Counted from the stretch's first letter, positions 46,903 to 56,617 are shown. The stretch: DNA of 64,000 bases from Solibacillus isronensis (GCF_900168685.1 NZ_FVZN01000014.1:2284012-2348011), one strand, 5' to 3'. Numbers and translations are program-made. The notes: generated by a model not told the origin, from the letters alone.

Positions 46903-48099
46903 TTAAATTCCTGCTTTTGCTTTTAGTTCAGCTGCTTTATCCGTATTTTCCCATGGCACATTTAAATCTGTGCGGCCGAAATGTCCGTATGCTGCTGTTT
47001 GCTTATAGATTGGGCGACGTAAATCAAGCATTTTAATGATGCCTGCAGGACGTAAATCAAATAGTTCACGAACCCAGTTTACGATTTCTGATTCTGCTAC
47101 TTTTCCTGTACCGAATGTATCAACTGCGATCGAAACAGGTTGTGCAACACCGATTGCATAAGCCAGTTGTACTTCAGCACGGTCAGCCAAGCCAGCTGCT
47201 ACAATGTTTTTGGCAACATAGCGTGCTGCATATGCTGCAGAACGGTCAACCTTCGTTGCATCCTTACCCGAGAATGCGCCGCCACCGTGACGTGCATATC
47301 CGCCGTAAGTATCAACAATAATTTTACGACCTGTAAGACCTGCATCTCCTTTAGGTCCGCCGATTACAAAGCGACCTGTCGGGTTGATGAAGTACTTTGT
47401 AGCTTCATCCAATAAATGAGCAGGAACTACCGGTTTAATAACGTGTTCTTTAATGTCTGTTTGGATTTGTTCCAATGTTGCTTCTTCATCATGTTGTGTT
47501 GAAATAACGATTGTATCCACACGAACAGGCTCATTATTTTCATCATATTCGATTGTTACTTGTGTTTTACCATCTGGACGTAAATATTCCAATTCTCCAG
47601 ATTTACGCACTTCTGTTAAACGACGTGCTAATTTGTGAGCTAAAGAAATAGGCATCGGCATAAGTTCCGGTGTTTCGTTACATGCATAACCGAACATTAA
47701 ACCTTGGTCTCCTGCACCGATTGCTTCAAGTTCGTCTTCAGTCATTGAACCTTCACGTGCTTCCAATGCCTGGTCAACACCTTGTGCAATGTCAGGTGAT
47801 TGCTCTCCTACTGCTACTAGTACTGCAAGATTCTCAGCATCAAAGCCGTACTTACCGCGTGTATAGCCGATTTCTGCTACTGTATCGCGGATAATCCCTT
47901 TCATATCTACATAAGTAGAAGTTGTAATTTCACCAGATACTAATACTAAGCCTGTTGTTACCGTAGTTTCACAAGCTACACGTGCATTTGGATCTGCAGC
48001 TAAAATAGCGTCTAAAATGGCATCCGAAATTTGATCACAAATTTTGTCCGGATGTCCTTCCGTTACACTTTCTGATGTAAACAGTCGACGATTTGTCAT
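46903..48099 (-). CDS. metK: S-adenosylmethionine synthetase
   Basis: 398 aa. It forms SAM from Met and ATP. The N-terminal [45 protein letters not shown] (about 117-128) and [19 protein letters not shown] (about 263-281) are the family signatures. The ATG is 7 bases behind AGGAGG; an 18-codon extension upstream is leader sequence. It is controlled by the SAM-I riboswitch upstream, closing a feedback loop on SAM. Confidence 0.97.
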   Translation of the reverse strand: MTNRRLFTSESVTEGHPDKICDQISDAILDAILAADPNARVACETTVTTGLVLVSGEITTSTYVDMKGIIRDTVAEIGYTRGKYGFDAENLAVLVAVGEQSPDIAQGVDQALEAREGSMTEDELEAIGAGDQGLMFGYACNETPELMPMPISLAHKLARRLTEVRKSGELEYLRPDGKTQVTIEYDENNEPVRVDTIVISTQHDEEATLEQIQTDIKEHVIKPVVPAHLLDEATKYFINPTGRFVIGGPKGDAGLTGRKIIVDTYGGYARHGGGAFSGKDATKVDRSAAYAARYVAKNIVAAGLADRAEVQLAYAIGVAQPVSIAVDTFGTGKVAESEIVNWVRELFDLRPAGIIKMLDLRRPIYKQTAAYGHFGRTDLNVPWENTDKAAELKAKAGI

Positions 48100-48291
48100 G
48101 TCATTTCCTCCTAAATCACTTTGGCAATTGTTTTTTATTGATACGGTACTCATTACCCATGTCCGTTATATTGCAGCAAATACGCTTATGTGTACTCACC
48201 TTTTTAACGTCAAGCTATATTTGCTTTAACACGAGGGTCTGAAAGGCTGTAACTATATAATTTTCGCTCAGTACGAAATTGTAAAACAAAA

Positions 48292-48484
48292 TAAAAAAAA
48301 TCCTTTCTCTCATAGCCGTGTTCATCACACGTGAGGAAAGGATATTACGTTTCGTTACCTTTCACTCTTATCGTTCAAGGGAAATTTTGCCCTTGCATCA
48401 GGTTGGCACCAACACGTATAAAATATACGCAGGTTGCCGGGTTTCATAGGGCCTGCCCCTCCACCAGCTCGGGATAAGAGTATC
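48292..48484 (-). promoter_or_regulatory. SAM-I (S-box) riboswitch of metK
   Basis: On the minus strand the P1 stem CTCTTATC/GATAAGAG encloses the S-box core: GAGCTGGTGGAGGG, GGCCCTATGAAACCCGGCAA and TTGGTGCCAACCTGATGCAA (aptamer about 48365-48483). A terminator stem ATCCTTTC/GAAAGGAT with eight T follows at 48292-48343. SAM binding would terminate transcription. The terminator-to-metK distance is about 190 bases. Confidence 0.95.
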
Positions 48485-48497
48485 CGTTCAATTAAAC

Positions 48498-48526
48498 ATC
48501 TTACGCAAAAAAACAAGTACTGTCAA
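48498..48526 (-). promoter_or_regulatory. SigA-type promoter of the metK leader
   Basis: TTGACA (48521-48526, minus strand) and TAAGAT (48498-48503) are separated by 17 bases, directly upstream of the S-box. Confidence 0.8.
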
Positions 48527-48603
48527 CAAATTTTGACTTTTTTCGATCCGCTAAAATTTACGAAAAAATAATTTGCAATTAGTATAGATTATTTCACTTA
48601 ATG

Positions 48604-48612
48604 TGTTATACT
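48604..48612 (+). promoter_or_regulatory. Extended -10 promoter of pckA
   Basis: TGTTATACT (TGn plus TATACT) lies 66 bases before pckA with no good -35, as in extended -10 promoters. I see no certain CcpN or CcpA site. Confidence 0.45.
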
Positions 48613-48678
48613 ATTTTTGAATTAGGAATCAACTCCCCTCTATAAGGGAATACTATAAAAAAGGATGGTATTTAATAG

Positions 48679-50265
48679 ATGAATTCGGTAGAAATTGCTA
48701 ACGAGCTGAAAGAACTTTTAAACGGGGAAAACATCAAAACTCAATTATCTGTTCCACAATTAATTGAAAAAGCGACATCACGCGGAGAAGCAACGCTAAC
48801 TGTTGAAGGCGCATTACGTGCTGAAACAGGCAAATATACTGGCCGCTCTCCTAAAGATAAATATATAGTAGAAGAAGAAATTTCAAAAGACAAAATCGAT
48901 TGGGGTAAAGTAAACCGTCCGATCTCAGCAGAAGTATTTGATAAACTTTATGTAAAAGTTTTAAATTACTTAAAAGAACGTGACGAGTTATATGTATTCA
49001 ACGGTTTTGCTGGTGCAGACAAAGAGTCTCAATTATCTATTAAAGTAATTAACGAATATGCTTGGCATAATCTATTCTGTCATCAATTATTCATCCGCCC
49101 AACAGCAGACGAATTGGCTAAACACGTTGCCGAGTTTACAATCGTATCTGCGCCAAACTTCAAAGCAGATCCGGAAGTAGACGGTACTGGATCGGAAACA
49201 TTCATTATAACATCTATCGAAAAGAAAATCATCTTAATCGGCGGAACTGAGTACGCGGGTGAAATGAAGAAGTCAATCTTCGGTATTATGAACTACTTAT
49301 TACCTGAACAAGATATCTTCCCGATGCACTGCTCTGCTAACGTTGGCGAAGAAGGCGATGTAGCATTATTCTTCGGTTTATCTGGTACAGGGAAAACTAC
49401 GTTATCAGCTGACAAAGACCGTAAATTAATCGGTGATGACGAGCATGGCTGGTCTGACAACGGTGTATTCAACATTGAAGGTGGTTGCTACGCAAAAACA
49501 ATCAACCTATCTGCTGAAAATGAGCCGGAAATTTACAATGCGATCCGCTTTGGTTCAGTTTTGGAAAACGTTGCGGTAGACCCTGAATCACGTGAATGCG
49601 ACTATGCAGACGGTTCTTTAACTGAAAACACACGTGTCGCTTACCCAATCGACTTTATCGATAATATTGTCTTACCATCAGTAGCAGGTCATCCAAATAC
49701 AATCGTCTTCTTAACAGCCGATGCATTTGGTGTATTACCTCCTATCTCTAAATTGACTAAAGAGCAGGCAATGTATCACTTCCTAAGCGGCTTCACTTCT
49801 AAACTTGCCGGTACAGAACGTGGTGTAACAGAGCCAGAACCAGTATTCTCTACATGCTTCGGTTCTCCATTCCTACCTCTTGCTGCAACAGTTTATGCAG
49901 AGCAATTAGGTAAGAAAATTGATGAGCACGGTTCACAAGTATTCCTAGTAAACACTGGTTGGACTGGTGGCGAATACGGTGTAGGTAGCCGTATGAAGCT
50001 TTCATATACACGCAAAATGGTTCGTGCTGCAATCGAAGGGAAATTAAATAGCGTCGACACTACAAAAGATACTGTATTCGGATTAAACATCCCGGTAGAA
50101 ATTGAAGGTGTACCAACTAACGTATTAAACCCTCGTGATGCATGGGCAGACAAAGCTGCATATGACAAAAAAGCTTCTGAACTTGCTGAACTGTTCAAAA
50201 ACAACTTCAAGAAATTCGAAAATGTTGATGAAGAAATCGTTCAAAAAGGCGGCCCATTAGTATAA
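48679..50265 (+). CDS. pckA: Phosphoenolpyruvate carboxykinase (ATP)
   Basis: 528 aa (527 in B. subtilis). It converts oxaloacetate to PEP for gluconeogenesis. Diagnostic motifs: [12 protein letters not shown] (about 54-65), [26 protein letters not shown], kinase-1a P-loop [14 protein letters not shown] near 232-245, kinase-2 [30 protein letters not shown] precedes the ATG. It is divergent from metK, as in B. subtilis. Confidence 0.97.
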   Translation: MNSVEIANELKELLNGENIKTQLSVPQLIEKATSRGEATLTVEGALRAETGKYTGRSPKDKYIVEEEISKDKIDWGKVNRPISAEVFDKLYVKVLNYLKERDELYVFNGFAGADKESQLSIKVINEYAWHNLFCHQLFIRPTADELAKHVAEFTIVSAPNFKADPEVDGTGSETFIITSIEKKIILIGGTEYAGEMKKSIFGIMNYLLPEQDIFPMHCSANVGEEGDVALFFGLSGTGKTTLSADKDRKLIGDDEHGWSDNGVFNIEGGCYAKTINLSAENEPEIYNAIRFGSVLENVAVDPESRECDYADGSLTENTRVAYPIDFIDNIVLPSVAGHPNTIVFLTADAFGVLPPISKLTKEQAMYHFLSGFTSKLAGTERGVTEPEPVFSTCFGSPFLPLAATVYAEQLGKKIDEHGSQVFLVNTGWTGGEYGVGSRMKLSYTRKMVRAAIEGKLNSVDTTKDTVFGLNIPVEIEGVPTNVLNPRDAWADKAAYDKKASELAELFKNNFKKFENVDEEIVQKGGPLV

Positions 50266-50291
50266 TTTACTAATCAGCTATGTTTATTCAA

Positions 50292-50337
50292 ATAAAAACA
50301 GCATTTTTCTCTAGTAGAAAAATGCTGTTTTTTTTGT
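50292..50337. terminator. Bidirectional terminator between pckA and ytmA
   Basis: The stem AACAGCATTTTTC/GAAAAATGCTGTT has A and T runs on both sides. Confidence 0.85.
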
Positions 50338-50341
50338 GTGT

Positions 50342-51121
50342 TTATTGGCGTTTCATCCAATCACATAAACCTTTCACAGTGTCACGGTTAAGGTTAGGAG
50401 GATAGTGATGCTTTAGTCCAGATGAGTACCATGTCTCAACAGATTTCCCTTCCTTTTTTAAGTACTGCTCCAATTTATAAGCATGCTCTATATCAACATG
50501 CTGATCTTCTGTACCATGAATAATAAGTACGGGGGTTTGAAGTTTTTCGATTTCAAATAAAGGTGTACGGTCATCATAGTTTTCCGGTACTTTATTTGGA
50601 GTACCGCCAACAATTCTTTTTAAGCCGCGCCGCATATCAACACGTTCCCAATATGTCGCTGTCGCATCCGATACACCTGCCCATGTTACGAGCGATTTAA
50701 TATCATCACGTAAAATCGCTGTCCACAATACCATTAACCCGCCGCGGGAAAAACCATATAAATTCACTTTGTCCGCTTGAAAAAATTGTTTCAATACTTC
50801 TATGCCATTAACCGCATCATAACGGTCATCGCCGGCAAATTCATCCTTACCTTCTCCCCCGCGATTTCCACGGTAATACGGGGCGAATACAACGAAGCCT
50901 TGCATCGCAAATTGTGCAATGCGTGCAGGTCTGACCATTCCGATTGATTGGAGTCCCCCACGCAAATATAAAAGCGCTTCATATGTACCAGGGGCTTTAG
51001 GACGTGCCAATAATCCTTTTACACGCAGTCCTTGTGACCAATACGTAATTTCATCTAATCGGATATGAGGATTTGGTGATGGGTAATTGCGTATCGAAAA
51101 AATCTTACCATTGTCGTTCAT
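50342..51121 (-). CDS. ytmA: YtmA-like alpha/beta hydrolase (prolyl oligopeptidase type)
   Basis: 259 aa. The S9-type catalytic set is visible: nucleophile in LYGFSRGGLMVL (about 121-132), Asp in HGTEDQHVDI and His in LKHHYPPN near the C-terminus. The substrate is unknown. Its start lies inside the end of ytkD (17-base overlap), with AGGAAGTG as Shine-Dalgarno, so the two genes are coupled. Confidence 0.87.
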   Translation of the reverse strand: MNDNGKIFSIRNYPSPNPHIRLDEITYWSQGLRVKGLLARPKAPGTYEALLYLRGGLQSIGMVRPARIAQFAMQGFVVFAPYYRGNRGGEGKDEFAGDDRYDAVNGIEVLKQFFQADKVNLYGFSRGGLMVLWTAILRDDIKSLVTWAGVSDATATYWERVDMRRGLKRIVGGTPNKVPENYDDRTPLFEIEKLQTPVLIIHGTEDQHVDIEHAYKLEQYLKKEGKSVETWYSSGLKHHYPPNLNRDTVKGLCDWMKRQ

Positions 51122-51584
51122 GATTTTTCACTTCCTGCAACATCTTTTTCATTCCTGCATCCCGCATATAGAAACTTAATTTTGGCTGCTGCCAGAGCTC
51201 TTCTTCTGTCAGCCATAACATGCCTTCTGTTTCATGATCTCCTGTAAAAGGTTCAATGTCCTTTACCTTGGCAGTAAAGACCGCTTTGCAAAAGGGAACC
51301 TCATCATGCACAATATAGTAGGCGAACCATTTTACATCTTCTATGACCACATTTGCTTCTTCATATACTTCACGGATAGCCGCTTCGTATAGTGTCTCGC
51401 CGGGTTCCTGCTTGCCGCCTGGAAACTCAACGCCACGACGATAATGAATCGTGCATAACCATTTGCCTTTATATTGTACGAGTGCCAATACATGCTTCGG
51501 TTCAACTTCGAAAGGACCTTCATCAAATCTTAAATCTACTTTTAAATTATTTTCATCGATAAATGTAAACATCTTTTCGCTCAA
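51105..51584 (-). CDS. ytkD: YtkD-like NUDIX nucleoside triphosphatase
   Basis: 159 aa (158 in B. subtilis). The NUDIX box is GGKQEPGETLYEAAIREVYEEANV (about 57-80); the usual Gly after EE.. is Asn, as seen in some YtkD relatives. B. subtilis YtkD is a MutT-like enzyme that cleaves 8-oxo-dGTP and related NTPs. It overlaps ytmA by 17 bases. Confidence 0.9.
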   Translation of the reverse strand: MSEKMFTFIDENNLKVDLRFDEGPFEVEPKHVLALVQYKGKWLCTIHYRRGVEFPGGKQEPGETLYEAAIREVYEEANVVIEDVKWFAYYIVHDEVPFCKAVFTAKVKDIEPFTGDHETEGMLWLTEEELWQQPKLSFYMRDAGMKKMLQEVKNHERQW

Positions 51585-51638
51585 CTCCTACTATATAGTG
51601 TAACGAACAGATGTCTCCCGTTCAATCAAATCGCCTAA

Positions 51639-51947
51639 TTACCGAGTAAAGTACGGCAGTTGCTCGACGAATTTCTTCGCTTCCTCGTCACCGAATTCAT
51701 GAATGAGGGCATAGACTTTTTTTAGTCGGTGATCGATCTCATGATTTAATCTGTCCAAATGATATGGAATAAACGGCATATGGGCACGGAATGCATTTGA
51801 TGCCTCCAGCTCCTGCATCTGATTGAACAGTTTCATAAATACACGCGCTTTTATAGGTTCCATTTTCAATACAAATTCATACGATGATCCAGGATGCAAA
51901 TTGCATGTTAAATTGGCAACGGATACATAAACATTATTTTTTTCCAT
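51639..51947 (-). CDS. Small conserved-looking hypothetical protein
   Basis: 102 aa from the ATG behind GAGGTGA. No membrane segment. It has a beta-like start (NNVYVSVANLTCNLHPGSSYEFVLKMEPIKARVFMKLFNQMQELE) and a helical rest with YHLDRLNHEIDHRLKKVYALIHEFGDEEAKKF. I do not recognise it. Position between ytkD and dps corresponds to the ytk region of B. subtilis, without an identified equivalent. Confidence 0.7.
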   Translation of the reverse strand: MEKNNVYVSVANLTCNLHPGSSYEFVLKMEPIKARVFMKLFNQMQELEASNAFRAHMPFIPYHLDRLNHEIDHRLKKVYALIHEFGDEEAKKFVEQLPYFTR

Positions 51948-52033
51948 TATTCTCACCTCATAGTTAAGGTGGACTTCAATAATCTCGTTTATACATTGGA
52001 AGTATATCGATCAGTCATTCCGTATCCCAGCGA

Positions 52034-52067
52034 ACGAAAAAACGACCCCGCAATTGGAGTCGTTTAT
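52034..52067 (-). terminator. Terminator of dps
   Basis: The stem ACGACTCC/GGGGTCGT is followed by TTTTTTCG on the minus strand. Confidence 0.75.
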
Positions 52068-52073
52068 CCGATA

Positions 52074-52517
52074 TTATTTGCCTAAATAAGCATTTAACAT
52101 CCATGTATGTTTCTCAAGGCTTTGGAATTGAGCGTTCAGTAAATCCTCTGTACGATCATCGCCTTCTTCTGAAGCTGTTTCCATTGCCTTATTTAAAGCT
52201 TCCATAATTGTATTGAAGTCGTTGATTAATGTAGAAACCATTTCCTCAGTTTCTTCCTTTCCTGAAGCCTCTTCAATTAGAGATAGCTCTAAATGTTCTT
52301 TTAATGTTGCAACAGGCTTGCCGCCCTTCGTTAAAATACGTTCTGCAATTTCATCTAAATTCAATGTTACTTCATTGTAAAGCTCTTCAAATTTAACGTG
52401 TAGTGTAAAGAATGACGGTCCGTTTACATACCAGTGATAGTTATGTAACTTCGTGTACATTACCGACCATGTTGCTACTAAATCATTTAATTGTGTGTTT
52501 AATTGTTTCTTTGCCAT
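52074..52517 (-). CDS. dps: Dps-family ferritin-like DNA-protection protein
   Basis: 147 aa. It forms dodecamers that oxidise and store iron with H2O2, protecting DNA. The ferroxidase ligands lie at the expected places: H28 (HNYHWYVNG), H40, D55 and E59 (NLDEIAERIL). The start follows GAGGTGAAGG. A PerR box is expected from B. subtilis relatives, but I could not identify one clearly in 52518-52726. Confidence 0.92.
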   Translation of the reverse strand: MAKKQLNTQLNDLVATWSVMYTKLHNYHWYVNGPSFFTLHVKFEELYNEVTLNLDEIAERILTKGGKPVATLKEHLELSLIEEASGKEETEEMVSTLINDFNTIMEALNKAMETASEEGDDRTEDLLNAQFQSLEKHTWMLNAYLGK

Positions 52518-52726
52518 TGTCCTTCACCTCATAAATTATATTTAAAACTTCTTAGCGAAATTTTAATCCTGATATAAAATCAGCTTACTATTTCTATTAT
52601 TTTTAGAAATGTATCATTGCTTGTATTATATCCGTTCTCGCGCTTCTTAAAACATTTAGTTCAACCATTCTTCACACTCTCCTCAATTTTTTCCTGTAAT
52701 ATGGAAGGAAACGAGAGGTGAAAAAG

Positions 52727-52885
52727 ATGAGCTTACCTATTGTATTGATTATTATCGTGACGATTATGGGGATATTCGCATTCTCTATTATTTTACTTGC
52801 CCGGAAAAACAGCGTATCATTAAAACAAACCGGAGATGACAAACCAATTCGGACTTATAAAAATGGAGAGCAAAAACAGCAATGA
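52727..52885 (+). CDS. Small single-span membrane protein coupled to ytjA
   Basis: 52 aa: a transmembrane helix ([20 protein letters not shown], residues 3-22) followed by LLARKNSV and a polar tail ([19 protein letters not shown]). GAGAGGTG sits 8 bases before the ATG. The TGA overlaps the ATG of the next gene (ATGA), a strong sign of a real coupled gene. The topology should be Nout-Cin by the positive-inside rule. I do not recognise a family. Confidence 0.72.
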   Translation: MSLPIVLIIIVTIMGIFAFSIILLARKNSVSLKQTGDDKPIRTYKNGEQKQQ

Positions 52886-53115
52886 ATAAACTATTTATCG
52901 GATTAATTCGTCTTTACCAAAAATATATTTCGCCCATGACGCCACCTTCTTGCCGATTCCATCCGACTTGCTCACACTATGGAATTGAAGCAATTCAAAA
53001 ACATGGTGCAATTAAAGGATCGATCATGACCGTTATTCGTATACTAAAATGCCAGCCGCTTCATCCAGGAGGATTTGATCCAGTACCTGAAAAATGGCCT
53101 TCGAAAAAAAAATAA
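52882..53115 (+). CDS. ytjA: Membrane protein insertion efficiency factor (YidD family)
   Basis: 77 aa. The YidD pattern [59 protein letters not shown] is complete, including three conserved Cys. YidD assists the YidC/Oxa1 insertase at the membrane; B. subtilis has it as YtjA. The start overlaps the small membrane protein upstream, and the stop is embedded in the terminator stem. Confidence 0.92.
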   Translation: MNKLFIGLIRLYQKYISPMTPPSCRFHPTCSHYGIEAIQKHGAIKGSIMTVIRILKCQPLHPGGFDPVPEKWPSKKK

Positions 53116-53134
53116 TTTTCGAAGCCTTTTTTTA
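53095..53134 (+). terminator. Terminator of ytjA overlapping its stop codon
   Basis: The stem GGCCTTCGAAAA/TTTTCGAAGCC is followed by seven T. Confidence 0.8.
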
Positions 53135-53182
53135 TTGTGTTTTTTTAATGAATCCTGTATGATTGAAAATGTTCAAAAATAC

Positions 53183-53203
53183 AAATCGTAATTATTACTA
53201 TTT
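53183..53203 (+). promoter_or_regulatory. Zur-box-like operator upstream of the zinc-binding lipoprotein
   Basis: The palindrome has arms AAATCGTAAT and ATTACTATTT around one T. It differs from the B. subtilis Zur consensus (AAATCGTAAT, N, ATTACGATTT) at one base. It sits 17 bases before the ATG and partly overlaps the likely ribosome-binding region, and a possible -10 (TATGAT, 53152-53157 region) lies upstream. Confidence 0.75.
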
Positions 53204-53220
53204 AAGGAGATTTATTTATA

Positions 53221-54204
53221 ATGAAAAAATGGTTTTCAATCATTTCGATGTTTACACTCATTTTAGTATTAGCAGCTTGTAACGCAGAAGATACTAAAAA
53301 AGATACACGCGAATCGAAGCAAAACGAAGATGCCCTTTCTGTTTATACAACTGTTTATCCATTGCAGTATTTCACAGAACAAATTGGTGGAGAGTTTGTT
53401 GATGTTTCTTCTATTTATCCAGCGGGTGCAAATGAACATTCATTTGAACCGACCCAAAAAGATATGATGGCATTAGCAGATGCGGATTTATTTTTCTATG
53501 TCGGTCTTGGATTAGAAGGCTTTGTTGAAAATGCGCAAAAAACTTTGGCAAATGAAGATGTAAAATTAGTTCCTACAGCTGCTAATGTAACGGAAGATCA
53601 GCTTCATATTTCAACAGGACATACACATGCTGAACATGATGACGATGGAGATGATCATGGAGAAGAGCATGCACACGAAGAACATGATGCCCATGTATGG
53701 CTATCACCGGTCATTTCACAGCAGTTGGCTTTAACGATTAAAGATGAACTAGTCGCGGCACTACCGGAACACGAAGCAATATTCAATTCAAATTACGAAC
53801 AATTAGTATCCGAACTTGCAACATTGCATTCAGAATTTGAAGAAATGGCTGCCGCTGCGACAAAGAGAACTTTCTTTGTATCGCATGCAGCATTCGGCTA
53901 TATTGCGGGACATTACGGCTTCAACCAAGTTCCTGTAGCTGGTCTTAACTCGCAAAGTGAACCTTCGCAAAAGGAATTAACGGCAATTGTTGATTTAGCA
54001 AATAAAGAAGATATCCAATATATTTTCTTCGAGCAAAATGTTTCTTCAAAGTTAACGGAAATAATATCAAAAGAAGTAAATGCAGAAACATTAACATTGC
54101 ATAATTTAAGTGTTTTAACAAAAGAAGATATCCAAAACAATGAAGACTACTTTACATTAATGCGTAAAAATATGGATGTCCTTAAACAAGCTTTAAGCAA
54201 TTAA
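53221..54204 (+). CDS. Zinc ABC transporter substrate-binding lipoprotein (ZnuA/AdcA-like)
   Basis: 327 aa. A signal peptide ends in the lipobox LVLAAC (Cys20). The cluster A-I metal-binding fold is evident: GANEHSFEPT (first His ligand, about 70), a His/Asp/Glu-rich loop at about 130-158, AHVWLSP, VSHAAFGYIAGHYGF and FFEQNVSSKLTEII. The His-rich loop indicates zinc rather than manganese. No permease or ATPase gene is adjacent, so it must dock on a transporter encoded elsewhere. A Zur-box-like site lies in front. Confidence 0.88.
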   Translation: MKKWFSIISMFTLILVLAACNAEDTKKDTRESKQNEDALSVYTTVYPLQYFTEQIGGEFVDVSSIYPAGANEHSFEPTQKDMMALADADLFFYVGLGLEGFVENAQKTLANEDVKLVPTAANVTEDQLHISTGHTHAEHDDDGDDHGEEHAHEEHDAHVWLSPVISQQLALTIKDELVAALPEHEAIFNSNYEQLVSELATLHSEFEEMAAAATKRTFFVSHAAFGYIAGHYGFNQVPVAGLNSQSEPSQKELTAIVDLANKEDIQYIFFEQNVSSKLTEIISKEVNAETLTLHNLSVLTKEDIQNNEDYFTLMRKNMDVLKQALSN

Positions 54205-54206
54205 TA

Positions 54207-54250
54207 ACAAAAGGTCCAAGCATTCAAATTTATGCTTGGACCTTTTTTAT
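54207..54250. terminator. Bidirectional terminator between the zinc-binding protein and menE
   Basis: The stem AAAGGTCCAAGCAT/ATGCTTGGACCTTT has A and T runs on its two sides. Confidence 0.85.
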
Positions 54251-54257
54251 CTCTGTA

Positions 54258-55694
54258 TCACTCTTCCAACAGTTGCATCAACTTTCTTCGTAAAAGCTTA
54301 TTGGAGCCGCTACGAGGTAAATGGCTGACGAAGTGAACTTGTTTCGGGACTTTATAATTTGCTAAGTGATGTGTGCAGAAGTCGGTGATTTCTTGTTCTG
54401 TCATCTGTTTTTTTGCAACAATAAAGGCTACAGGTACTTGTCCCCATTTGTCATGCTCGATTCCGCATACACCCGCCTCTTTTATATTCGGATGTCCGAG
54501 GAGTATGTTTTCAATTTCGGCTGGATAAATATTTTCTCCCCCTGAAATAATTAAGTCACTGCGTCGATCGACGACGTATAAATACCCTTGTTCATCTAAA
54601 TAACCGACATCTCCTGTATGAAGCCAGCCATTGATGGTCGTTGGTTTGTCATTAAAGCGGCCGATATATTTCGGTGTTACATGAGGTCCGCGGATTAAAA
54701 TTTCACCTATGGACTCCCCGTCTTTTGCATCAATTTTAATTTCATTGAAAAATAGCGGCTTGCCGGCAGATCCGATATGCGTCATGGCATCTTCGTTTGC
54801 CAATGTCGCGGTTTGTGAAGATGTTTCAGTCATACCATAAGTTTGGGCAACACGTAAATCCAGTTTTTCCGCACGTTTTAAATAATCGACCGGTACTGGG
54901 CCGCCACCTGCTAAAGCGGTAGTAAAATGCGGATGCGCTTTTTGACCAGCCTGCTCCATTTCGGAAAGTATGTTTTCAAGGATGACCGAAACGACCGACA
55001 TTTTCGTAACAGTACCTTCCATAATTTCCTGAGCACACTTTTTGGCATCGAATTTTTCATATAAACGTATTTTCATCCCATATAGCAATGAACGGACGAC
55101 AATCGAAAAACCACTTATATGAAAAATCGGGACAGTACAAAGCCATGTATCCTTCTCTGAAATGCCTAAGTTCAATGCTGAGCTGATTGCGCTGGAACTA
55201 TGGTTTGAAACCGTTTGGCAAACGCCTTTCGGAAACCCTGTTGTTCCGGATGTATACATGATTGTCAGTGCAAAATCCTCTTCCCACTGTGCTGCAATCT
55301 CATATTCCGACTCAGCTGTCTCATAAAGCTTGGAAAATGGAATGATACGTGCATCATCAGGAAGTTTGGCAAGCTCTTCATCGGCTACTAATATCGCATC
55401 AACTTCTGCATCTTCAACTTGATACGCAAGTTCCTGCTTAGCAAGTCTTCCATTTAACAGCACCATCTCACACTGTGCCTGCATACATGCATAAAGCAGT
55501 TCGATTAAAGGCGGTGTAGACGGTGCTAAAATAGCTACCCGTTTTCCATTCGTTAAACGAAGTGAATTTAATTTATATGCTAAGCTGACAGACTTTAAAT
55601 AAAGCTCTTTAAACGTCCATTGCTCATCATGAAAGCTCAGTGCAACCCGATTCGGTGTTAAATAGGCTCGTTGCTTTATCCAGTTTGGCTGCAT
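54258..55694 (-). CDS. menE: 2-succinylbenzoate--CoA ligase
   Basis: 478 aa ANL-superfamily enzyme that activates o-succinylbenzoate with CoA in menaquinone synthesis. TIMYTSGTTGFPKGVCQT (about 148-165), QTYGMTETSSQ, and GWLHTGDVGYLDEQGYLYVVDRRSDLIISGGENIYPAEIE are the standard motifs. The catalytic Lys near the end (SGSNKLLRRKLM) is present. AGGAGG lies 8 bases before the ATG. A terminator separates it from menB. Confidence 0.94.
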   Translation of the reverse strand: MQPNWIKQRAYLTPNRVALSFHDEQWTFKELYLKSVSLAYKLNSLRLTNGKRVAILAPSTPPLIELLYACMQAQCEMVLLNGRLAKQELAYQVEDAEVDAILVADEELAKLPDDARIIPFSKLYETAESEYEIAAQWEEDFALTIMYTSGTTGFPKGVCQTVSNHSSSAISSALNLGISEKDTWLCTVPIFHISGFSIVVRSLLYGMKIRLYEKFDAKKCAQEIMEGTVTKMSVVSVILENILSEMEQAGQKAHPHFTTALAGGGPVPVDYLKRAEKLDLRVAQTYGMTETSSQTATLANEDAMTHIGSAGKPLFFNEIKIDAKDGESIGEILIRGPHVTPKYIGRFNDKPTTINGWLHTGDVGYLDEQGYLYVVDRRSDLIISGGENIYPAEIENILLGHPNIKEAGVCGIEHDKWGQVPVAFIVAKKQMTEQEITDFCTHHLANYKVPKQVHFVSHLPRSGSNKLLRRKLMQLLEE

Positions 55695-55715
55695 CCCTTT
55701 TTCCTCCTATCGTAA

Positions 55716-55755
55716 AGAAAAGGGATGTCCAAAGTTTTCGGACATCCCTTTTGAA
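55716..55755 (-). terminator. Terminator between menB and menE
   Basis: The strong stem AAAAGGGATGTCC/GGACATCCCTTTT is followed by a T-rich run on the minus strand. It would attenuate transcription from menFDHB into menE. Confidence 0.8.
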
Positions 55756-55771
55756 TATTATAACGAACAAA

Positions 55772-56596
55772 TCAAGGGAAACGTGGGAATTGACCGAAGT
55801 CTGGTTTACGTTTCTCTTTGAATGCATCGCGGCCTTCTTTAGCTTCATCAGTTGTGTAGTAAAGAAGTGTCGCATCACCAGCAAGCTGTTGGATACCAGC
55901 TAAACCGTCTGTATCTGCGTTCATTGCAGCTTTTAAGAAACGTAATGCTGTTGGAGACATTTCCAGCATCTCTTCACACCATTTTACTGTTTCATCTTCT
56001 AACTGCTCATATGGTACAACTGTATTTACTAAGCCCATTTCAAGTGCTTGCTGCGCATCGTACTGACGGCATAAGTACCAGATTTCACGAGCTTTTTTGT
56101 GTCCTACGATACGTGCTAAGTAACCTGAACCGTAACCAGCATCGAACGAACCGACTTTAGGTCCTGTTTGACCGAAACGTGCATTTTCTGCAGCGATTGT
56201 TAAGTCACATACTACGTGTAGTACGTGGCCGCCGCCGATTGCATAACCTGCTACCATCGCTACAACCGGTTTAGGAATTTTACGGATTAACGTTTGTAAA
56301 TCTAAAACGTTTAAGCGAGGAATCTGGTCATCGCCTACATAGCCGCCATGACCGCGTACTTTTTGGTCGCCGCCTGAGCAGAATGCATGCTCTCCCTCAC
56401 CTGTTAAAATAATTACGCCAACACGCTCATCATCACGAGCACGTGTGAAAGCATCGATCATTTCCGCTGTTGTTTTTGGGCGGAAAGCGTTGCGAACTTC
56501 TGGACGGTTAATCGTAATTTTTGCGATTCCGTTATAGTATTCATACTTAATATCTTCGTAAGTATGTAAAGATGTCCATAGACGTTGCTTTGTCAT
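55772..56596 (-). CDS. menB: 1,4-dihydroxy-2-naphthoyl-CoA synthase
   Basis: 274 aa crotonase-fold enzyme that closes the naphthoquinone ring. [39 protein letters not shown] (about 72-90), [49 protein letters not shown] are the menB-specific stretches. AGGAGG precedes the ATG. It is the fourth gene of the menFDHB unit. Confidence 0.96.
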   Translation of the reverse strand: MTKQRLWTSLHTYEDIKYEYYNGIAKITINRPEVRNAFRPKTTAEMIDAFTRARDDERVGVIILTGEGEHAFCSGGDQKVRGHGGYVGDDQIPRLNVLDLQTLIRKIPKPVVAMVAGYAIGGGHVLHVVCDLTIAAENARFGQTGPKVGSFDAGYGSGYLARIVGHKKAREIWYLCRQYDAQQALEMGLVNTVVPYEQLEDETVKWCEEMLEMSPTALRFLKAAMNADTDGLAGIQQLAGDATLLYYTTDEAKEGRDAFKEKRKPDFGQFPRFP

Positions 56597-56617
56597 ATTT
56601 ATTGCCTCCTAATTCGG

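Noticed and set aside
48172..48205. Start of a 27-codon leader frame upstream of metK (GTG AGT ACA CAT AAG...)
   Set aside because: The GTG directly abuts the only purine-rich stretch, so no usable ribosome binding site exists, and the composition is not protein-like.
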